Notes under the pieces: generated by a model
Told to the model about the DNA's origin: nothing
Seen by the model: only the letters and a program-made list of their open reading frames with translations
Database searches by the model: none
Assembly: GCA_006386115.1 (NCBI GenBank)
Contig: VFIW01000013.1
Coordinates: 62,001-126,000 of the forward strand
Direction: 5' to 3'
DNA from: Globisporangium splendens
Taxonomy: Eukaryota > Oomycota > Peronosporomycetes > Pythiales > Pythiaceae
Length of the DNA: 64,000 nucleotides
Shown: one piece after another, positions 56,982 through 64,000 of the stretch
How positions within the stretch are numbered: the first letter of the stretch is position 1
Layout of the letters: each line of letters begins with the position of its first letter
Made by a program: the position numbers and the translations under genes

Positions 56982-57827
56982 ATAGAACACAACAAGCGTG
57001 TTGTTTTACGCACGAAATTTGCGCATGCTTGGCATGGATCTCAACCTGCGTTCTTCACACAAACACACACAAGCAGCAACTGCACACAAAGCCACCCTCC
57101 GTAAAAGACAGCATTTGGCGCTTGCATGTCCCTACGAAGCCACCAGTGCGGTATCTTTCTTGCTTGGATTCAGCCAGTGAAAAGGTGTCGTCACACGCCG
57201 CGTTGCCGCTGTCACGCGCCAGATTCGAACTGCGGTATCAGACGCGGCTCAGAGATGAGAATGCAGGTGACGAATAAAACCTCGATCTGTGCTACAGACC
57301 ACTCTCCATGTAGTCTGCGCAGCATCTTCAATATTCTTGTATAACTGATAATTCAGTATGGTCAGGGCATCAAAAAAGCTTAAAACTCTCAATTGTCCTC
57401 CTATTAAACAGTATATTGATGCTAGAATTGTGTTTTGATTACATAGAGATCGGTCTGTATCTATTCAGCTGATAGAACGCTGTGTTTGAGAAACAAAAAA
57501 CCTCGAGCTGGGCTGCTGCTTCTTCGCTGCCGCAAGGGAAAAGCGCGGTCTTTGTTCTTCTTGTAAAAGGCTCGAATTGGACGCCACTGCCACCGCCCGC
57601 TATCGTGTGTTCTCCTGCGGCTCGAAGACTCCAAGGGCGCCGACGCATTTATTACACCAGGTATGTGTGCACATGCGCATGCGCTGTCTTCGTGTTGTGG
57701 GCATGTGCTGCTGTGGGGCTGTGTAATTGGTGCTAACGGCGCAGACGGTTGTTCTTTGTTGGTCGACGTAATATTCGTGATGGGGATACATGGTTGTTGC
57801 CTTCAGTGGATATAAGCTGTATACGAG
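56982..57827. other. Intergenic region
   Basis: About 850 bp. A TTCGAA-containing stretch at 57190-57250 looked tRNA-like but fails base pairing. The right end is the Rab18 promoter and leader. No gene recognised. Confidence 0.45.
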
Positions 57828-58817
57828 ATGGACAAATACGATCACTTGTTCAAGCTGCTGTTGATCGGCGACGCTGGTGTCGGCAAGAGCAGGTATGGTG
57901 TTGGTTGTGGGTTTATATGTGTTGTGTATGCTGGTTAATTTGATGCTCATGGACTTTGTGTACGGAAATGCCTCCTTTTGTGTATATGTGTAGCATGCTG
58001 CTGCGCTTTACGGACGACACGTTTGACGACAACTTGCAGAGCACGATCGGCGTGGACTTCAAAGTCAAGATGATGCAGGTTGACGGCAAGCGCATCAAGA
58101 TGACGATTTGGGACACTGCGGGCCAAGAACGCTTCCGCACGCTCACGAGCTCGTACTACCGCGGCGCGCAGGGCATCGTGCTCGGTACACCTTTTTGTTT
58201 TCCGCTCGTTTTCGATCGATCAAATGGCATAATTGCTCATTATGTGTGTGAATCATAGTGTACGATGTCGCACGACGAGACACATTTGAGAATTTGGACC
58301 TGTGGCTTCAGGAAGTCGAAGTGTACAGTCCTGCGGGCGGCAAAGATGTCGTGAAGCTGCTCGTCGGCAACAAAATCGACAAGGTGCGTCCAGTTGTTCT
58401 TCTATGTTGCGATACTTTGATGATGATGTGATCCGCTCTGTTGACGCTGTGTGGATGGCATTTGGATTTGTCAATTTGCTTCTTGCGGGGTTGGAATTGT
58501 TAGGAGCGTGTGGTGAGCCGACGTGAGGCGGAAGACTGGGCACGGTCGAAGGGCATGCTGTTTGTCGAGAGCAGCGCGAAAACCAAGATTGGCATCCAGC
58601 AAGTGTTCAACGAAGTAGTGCAAAAGGTGCGAGCATTTGCGTTTGCAGGTTGCCTAGTCGTTTGGTTGTTGATCGTCCTGATGTTGTGAATTGTTTGCTG
58701 TGGACGCAGATTTTGGAAAACCCGGCGTTGCTAGGCACGACCCGCCCGCGCACTAACGACCGCGCAACCCTGTCCGGCAAAGACGGCAAGTCCGGCGGTG
58801 GTGGCGGTTGCTGTTAG
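57828..58817 (+). CDS. RAB18: Rab18-type small GTPase
   Basis: Exons 57828-57892, 57994-58184, 58259-58383, 58504-58626 and 58710-58817, all in phase, 203 aa. G motifs: GDAGVGKSS (P-loop), [10 protein letters not shown] (switch I), [16 protein letters not shown] (NKxD) and ESSAKT. The effector region [24 protein letters not shown] is the hallmark of Rab18, and the end GGGGGCC has two Cys for prenylation. Rab18 acts at the ER and lipid droplets. The first intron splits the P-loop Ser codon. It ends with TAG. Confidence 0.93.
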
Positions 58818-60268
58818 ACCCGACAAGCAAGTAAACGAGAGACTCGATCCATCCATCCATCCATCCCCTTCCTTCATCAACTAAATACAAAGCCAAGACC
58901 ACCGAAGGAACTCGTGGTCGCCGTGTGTGCGTGTACTGTGCGTGTGTAAAGAGAGCAAAAGAATGACAGAAAGAATGCAGCAATTCAAGTTCCTCCTCGC
59001 TTGTACCCCATGTCGTGTGAACAGAGCAACATGTTTATGCTTGTGACAGGAAACGCGTGGAGGCAGATTCAAAAGTGCAGGAAAGCAAGGAACATTAGCG
59101 AGTGAGAGCACACAAGAACGGGAAGAAGGGCTGTCGACAACGTGACGTGTAGGCACTTTATGCGTGTACCTTTGCGAGTCACAAGGGAATGCGCGCCGCG
59201 TTCGCCAGCACTTCCAGTCAATAATGCGCTTTCGCCATTCTGGGGAAATTTGTTTGCACCCTGAGTCGTTGGCCATCTTGTCAGTCGAAGATCTCCTTAC
59301 AGCCCACTTGCTCTCTCACGAAGAGAAAGCGCAGGAGGATGCCTGACAACACGATGCAATGTTGCAACCCAAGGGGAAATTGAATTGGAAGTGCGTGGTT
59401 TCGATGGGTAGTCAATCGTTTGGTGTATGGAGCCAAGAGACGCCAGGTGGGGGCGTTGAAGGTTGCGTCACGAGGGCGAAATGGAAGCGCCCGCGACGTT
59501 GAAATCGCCCAAACGGAACCTCCATAGAGGACAGGCAACACGTGTACGTGGTGCTCGATCGACGGCACAAGTTGCCTCCCACACTGCAACCTTGCACAAA
59601 GAGAAACCTTTCGATTTGTCACGTTAACTCATTGTCATCTGTAGCTTCGTTTTTGATCTTGTGGAGTGCACAGAATCTGTCCACACAGAAGGAGACTGAT
59701 AGGCGAGATGTCTTGGTATCTCGCACTTGATTGCACGCGCACATCACGGACTTGCAGTTGCAAACCACAGATGCAGATTCCTCGCCTTTGACTCACAATG
59801 ACATCAGCCGCAATGAAGAGCGAGAAACAAGATCAGGCCGTTCTGCAGAGAAAAAATGGTACCACCTCAGCTCCACTGCAAGACGGGGCGTCTCTATTGT
59901 TCGATTTCTCATTAGTGAGACCTTGCGCTGGGCTCATTTATTCGAGCCACACGTCAATCAGTTGGCCAAAGGCGCGTGACGCACAACGCGGTTGTTTTGG
60001 TCAAGTCCATCGTGCAGGTGTTGTGTAGGAGGGGTCTCGGTCTGTAATTCCTGTCGTCTGCATGGAATATGCTGCAGTTGTTATCTCGTCCATTAGGCTG
60101 CCGTGAATGACTCATGATGACATCAGGCGTTTCGATTTTAACGGCGAAAGTTCTGGTGATGATTACATTGCGATCGTGAGCACGGCGGGGGCGGAAAGCG
60201 CGGTCAACGGTGGCACGTGGAGAGCGCGTCGCTGTTCCCTCAGCCGCGGCTTTTCTGCCTTCTTCTTT

Positions 60269-60298
60269 CCATCCATCCTTCCTTCCTTCCTTCCTTCT
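60269..60298. repeat. Pyrimidine microsatellite (CCAT/CCTT units)
   Basis: Two CCAT units followed by about five CCTT units, then a (GAC)n run at 60300-60314. Confidence 0.8.
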
Positions 60299-61000
60299 GA
60301 CGACGACGACGACGGGCGCGGTTGCTTTACCACACTGGCACACAGCAACCAGCAAGAGCGACAACAAACGAGCCACATGGCTTCGATTTTCATTTCGTTG
60401 CTCACAAAAACTCGGCGTTGATTTGCACCTTTCCCTGCCATCAGTATCATCTGTCGAAAACTGATATCACTGATAATCGATGTTCTAATGTTGATGTTTG
60501 AATTGGTGATGTCCATGCGTAACGTTACCAATTGTCAAGACGATGTGTCGAGTGTCAATACGTCGATCCAGCTTGAGAACCATGTGTTAATCGCTCCATC
60601 CTTAATAAGGGGCACTGTTGTTAAAGAGGATCGCAACGCAAAAACAGCAGTCGAGCAAAGCAAACAAACACTGCAGCAATCAACAAAGAGGAGGAGGAAG
60701 TGCAAGCAAATCGTGGGAGAGCCAAAGCCATAGAGCATACCCGTACAAAGTGAACTCTCCTCCTACTTGACTTCCATGCAAGCAAACGGTCGAGATCTTT
60801 TATCATGCCCTTGATGCATCCATGGGTGCAATGCGATCCTTCCATGCTGTTACTGGTACAGGACACTTGCCCATAGTGTTGTATTACATACCGTAAACAC
60901 GAGGGAGAGGGGGGACATGAAGATGAGGGGAAGGGTGCCACTGGCTGGCTTCATGCACATGGCTGGCAGGAAACAAGGAAACACAACGATCCATGTCTGC

Positions 61001-61183
61001 GGGTCGACGGGTTTCGGCAACTTTCGATTGCGTGCAACCCGCGGGTCAACTCACGGGTTTGCAAATTGATTGATTTCGTCACATTCCTCCCAGAAAAGGC
61101 AGGCAGTTGAACACGACGGGGACAAAAACGCGGCGGCTTTTTTGCGGGTTTGCGGGTTGCGTGCATCTCCAACCCGTCGACCC
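61001..61183. repeat. Nested GC-rich inverted repeats
   Basis: GGGTCGACGGGTT at 61001-61013 pairs with AACCCGTCGACCC at 61171-61183. Inside, GCAACCCGC at 61034-61042 pairs with GCGGGTTGC at 61152-61160. The pairs are collinear, so the region could fold into one long stem with loops. Confidence 0.75.
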
Positions 61184-61759
61184 GACAACATGCCGCCCGC
61201 CCCCCTTCTCTTCGGGTGACCTGACTCCGGTTCGCTTGACTGGTTCCGTCTGCCTGGTCTGCCGTCCGGTTGATTGTGGATCGCGGGGACACGCTCGCTC
61301 TGTTTTCTTCTTCCACACGGCTACAAGCAAGCAAACCGGAAGAACCACACGCGAGTGTGCGTGGTGACACGCTGGCACTATCACGCTCGCAACCAACACC
61401 AGCAGAACAAAGAGAACAAAGAGAGAAAGGGAGGCGCGCGCGCATTGCCTCAAGCTAAACAAGAGCGCAGTTGTGCAGACGGCAAGAAGTTTTTCTTCGC
61501 AAGCTGAACCTCTGCAAGCGACATCTTTGCTGATATTTTGTTTTTCCTTCTACATTTGCAGGGCATCAGCGTTTTTTTTATTCCAGAGTGTGTGTGTCCT
61601 GTTTTTTCGAAAAACAGTGCAACTCAAGTCCTGACAAAGACTCACTCTGCAGACCATCCACCCTTCCGCAATCGGTCGAAGCTTTGACTCACAGCACTTG
61701 CGTGCGTGCGCCCCGCATTCCATTTCCGTCTGTTGCCGCACAGACGCGCGTAGGGATCG

Positions 61760-64000
61760 ATGCAGAACCGAACGACGCGCAAGAGCATGACGGCCACGGC
61801 CACTGCGACATCTGCCGCCGCCGCCGCACTGGTCACGTCCACAGTCGTCACCACCAGCGCCGCGTCCTCAGTCCAAGTGCCGCTGCCGCCTCCGACACTC
61901 AAGAGCGCGTCGTCCTTCTCGTCCTTGTCGTCTGGAGGCAGCTCGCGCGGTGGCGCCAAGATCCTCATGAAGCTGCCGAGCGAGACGTACGAGCAACAGC
62001 AGAGCCAGGAGCAGTTCGGCCGCTTCTTCCGGCTCTTTGACGAAGCAAATGCGCCCGTGGTCGCCATCGCGCCCGACGGTCACGTCACGCTCTGGAACAA
62101 GAAGATGATGACCATCACGAGCGTGAAACCGTCCGAGGCGATTGGGAAACCCTTCCAGGATTTCATCTTTGAAGACAGCGGGTGGTCCGTGCAGGGACTG
62201 ATCGACGTCGTGCTCTCCAACCCGAAGAAGACTGTGCGCGACGTGTGCATCCCGCTCAACACGGCCACGCCGGGAAAGAACGTGCAGGTGCTGACAAATT
62301 TCACGGCCGATGTCGATGATCAAGGACGCGTGATTGGACTACTCGCGATCGGCCAGGATGTGACCGAGTGGCGCGTCCACGAGAAGCAGTACGCGCGCGT
62401 GATCATGCAGGCGAATGCGCCCATCATCGAGCTCGACCAGGAAGGCCGGATCACGGTCTGGAATGCCAAAGCGGCATCACTCACAGGATACACGCTGGAG
62501 GCGGTCATGGGCACGCCGCTTGTGACGCTGGTCGAAGAGGATTTCCGATCATTTGTGGCCCAGTCCATCAAGCAGACGCTCAACACGGGTGTCCCCGGCC
62601 GCGATTTCGAACTGCCATTGATCACGTCGACTGGCGCGCGCGTCGAGATCATGCTCTGCCTTACGCCGCAGCTCGGCGACTGCGGTTCGGTCACTAGCAT
62701 CGTCGCCATTGGCCAGGACGTCACGGAGCGGAACGCCAAGGAAATGGAGTATCAGACGCTCATTGATTCAGCGAATGCGCCAATTTTCGGTGTGGATACA
62801 GAAGGTCGGATCGTCATTTTCAACAAAAAAGCCGCCGAGATCAGCGAGTACGATCCTGAAGAAGTGATGGGTGCCGACTTAGTGTCGTTCCTCATTTCCG
62901 AAGACTATCAGTCTGCCGTCGCGGCGGTGTTCCAGAAGGCTTTCCAGGGCGTCGAGACGGCCAATTTCGAGTTCCCGATGAAGACGAAGAATGGACGGCG
63001 CGTGGAGATCTTGCTGAATGCCACGCCTCGGTACGACCACTTGGGCCAAATCGCAGGCGTTGTTGGCATCGGCCAAGACATCACAGAGCGCATTGTGCAA
63101 GAGCAAGAGTACAGTCGACTGATCGACACTGCGAACGCGCCAATTTTCGGCGTCGATAAGGATTACCGCGTGACGATCTGGAACAAGAAGGCGGCGACAA
63201 TCACCGAGTACACAAATGAAGATTCAATCGGCGAAGAGCTCGTGAATTTTATCCATGAGAAATTTCGCAATGCCGTCGTAGACGTGCTGTCAAAGGCGCT
63301 CGAGGGCATCGAGACGGCCAATTTCGAGTTCCCATTGATCACAAAAAGTGGTCGACGACTTGATATTTTATTGAATGCGACCCCACGATACGACCACAGT
63401 GGCGATATCACTGGCGTCGTCGGTATCGGACAAGACGTAACGGACCGCCGCGCGCAGGAGCAAGAGTACATTCGTTTGATCGACACGGCGAACGCGCCGA
63501 TCTTTGGTGTCGACATTGAAGGTCGCGTGAATATTTGGAACCGCAAGGCTGCGCACATTACAGAGTACTCGGCAGCAGATGTCATTGGCGCGAATTTGGT
63601 GGATGAGTTTATTCCTCAGGATTACAAGGTCGGCGTTGGGAACGTGCTCACAAAGGCCATGGAAGGCGTGGAGACCGCGAACTTCGAGTTCCCACTGATC
63701 TCAAGCACTGGCCGCCGAGTTGAGATTCTGTTGAACGCTACCCCGCGCTACGACCACAAGGGCGAGATTATTGGTGTCGTTGGCATCGGCCAGGATATCA
63801 CCGTTCGTATTGCACAAGAGCAGGAGTACAGTCGACTGATTGATACGGCGAATGCCCCGATTTTCGGAGTTGGTATGGACGGTCTCGTGAACATTTGGAA
63901 CAAGAAAGCTGCTGAGATCACGCAGTATCCGACCCAGTTTGTGCTTGGCAAGGACCTGGTGCAGGAGTTTATTTTAGAAGAGTATCGCCAACCTGTCGAT
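61760..64000 (+). CDS. Second multi-PAS sensor protein, partial (3' end outside window)
   Basis: The ATG at 61760 (MQNRTTRKS) is the first after an in-frame TAG at 61751. A Thr/Ala/Ser-rich N-terminus of about 80 residues is followed by PAS units of about 119 residues starting near 62038, 62407, 62764, 63121, 63478 and 63838. Their order and content mirror the first units of the kinase at 28322-39492: the first is LWNKKMMTITS-like, the second MQANAPIIELD with GARVEI, and then units with ANAPIFGVD, VEILLNAT and GIGQDIT. It is a paralogue on the opposite strand. The units here are diverged from one another: no higher-order repeat is seen up to the edge. Kinase, receiver and HPt domains would be expected further on. 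Confidence 0.88.
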   Translation, partial: MQNRTTRKSMTATATATSAAAAALVTSTVVTTSAASSVQVPLPPPTLKSASSFSSLSSGGSSRGGAKILMKLPSETYEQQQSQEQFGRFFRLFDEANAPVVAIAPDGHVTLWNKKMMTITSVKPSEAIGKPFQDFIFEDSGWSVQGLIDVVLSNPKKTVRDVCIPLNTATPGKNVQVLTNFTADVDDQGRVIGLLAIGQDVTEWRVHEKQYARVIMQANAPIIELDQEGRITVWNAKAASLTGYTLEAVMGTPLVTLVEEDFRSFVAQSIKQTLNTGVPGRDFELPLITSTGARVEIMLCLTPQLGDCGSVTSIVAIGQDVTERNAKEMEYQTLIDSANAPIFGVDTEGRIVIFNKKAAEISEYDPEEVMGADLVSFLISEDYQSAVAAVFQKAFQGVETANFEFPMKTKNGRRVEILLNATPRYDHLGQIAGVVGIGQDITERIVQEQEYSRLIDTANAPIFGVDKDYRVTIWNKKAATITEYTNEDSIGEELVNFIHEKFRNAVVDVLSKALEGIETANFEFPLITKSGRRLDILLNATPRYDHSGDITGVVGIGQDVTDRRAQEQEYIRLIDTANAPIFGVDIEGRVNIWNRKAAHITEYSAADVIGANLVDEFIPQDYKVGVGNVLTKAMEGVETANFEFPLISSTGRRVEILLNATPRYDHKGEIIGVVGIGQDITVRIAQEQEYSRLIDTANAPIFGVGMDGLVNIWNKKAAEITQYPTQFVLGKDLVQEFILEEYRQPVD

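Larger units (their letters stand above)
58818..61759. other. Gene-poor region upstream of the second multi-PAS gene
   Basis: Nearly 3 kb in which I find no credible gene. Contains CCAT repeats (58849-58865), a pyrimidine repeat (60269-60298), a GAC triplet run just after it, and GC-rich inverted repeats at 61001-61183. The small ORFs lack recognisable motifs. It may be a long regulatory region. Confidence 0.45.

Noticed and set aside
57181..57260. tRNA-like stretch with TTCGAA
   Set aside because: The T-arm has only three pairs and no acceptor stem can be formed.

Overview
The window looks like nuclear DNA of an oomycete (stramenopile). Genes are dense, lie on both strands and are split by short GT-AG introns (about 50-120 nt). 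Typical eukaryotic proteins (Rab18, Era, SGT1, PSMG3, a HECT ligase, a centromeric histone H3) sit beside genes that I associate with oomycetes: very long multi-PAS hybrid histidine kinases, a CYP86-clan-like P450, an RGS-DENN protein and PH/PDZ proteins. Genus cannot be told from the sequence alone. Splice sites were read by eye.

Layout, left to right. 1-8.5 kb: a partial Trp/IQ-repeat-like gene (-), a PUB-domain protein (+), a PH/PDZ gene (-) whose frame is intact except for three stop codons, and an F-BAR protein (-). 9.4-15.1 kb: two almost identical MFS sugar-transporter bodies in inverted orientation, flanking a mosaic of broken pieces: the 5' part of a DNAJC27/RBJ GTPase and a decayed multi-pass membrane protein. 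16-19.2 kb: P450 (+) and RING/ubiquitin-like protein (+). 19.4-23.8 kb: ankyrin-HECT ubiquitin ligase (-). 25-28 kb: RGS-DENN protein (+). 28.3-39.5 kb: a hybrid histidine kinase (-) with about 23 PAS units, followed by HisKA, HATPase, REC and HPt. The middle of its PAS array is a near-perfect higher-order repeat of three PAS units (1,080 bp), and one repeat is damaged in this sequence. 40.3-49.2 kb: ankyrin protein (+), centromeric histone H3 (-), SGT1 (-), mitochondrial-type Era GTPase (-) and a small unknown gene (-). 49.8-55.7 kb: a large LamG/coiled-coil/FN3 gene (-) with several stops and a frameshift. 55.8-58.8 kb: a small Lys-rich protein, PSMG3 and Rab18 (all +). 58.8-61.8 kb: gene-poor DNA with inverted repeats. 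61.76 kb to the end: the start of a second multi-PAS protein (+), paralogous to the first.

Functional themes are sensing and phosphorelay (the two multi-PAS proteins), membrane traffic (F-BAR, Rab18, DENN), protein quality control (PUB, RING, HECT, SGT1, PSMG3) and centromere identity (CenH3). The most unusual features are the PAS higher-order repeat, the near-identical inverted transporter pair, and single nonsense codons in otherwise open frames of three genes, several of them where tryptophan would be expected. TAG and TGA end intact genes here as normal stops, so these lesions suggest pseudogenes, segregating null alleles or sequence errors, not a changed genetic code.
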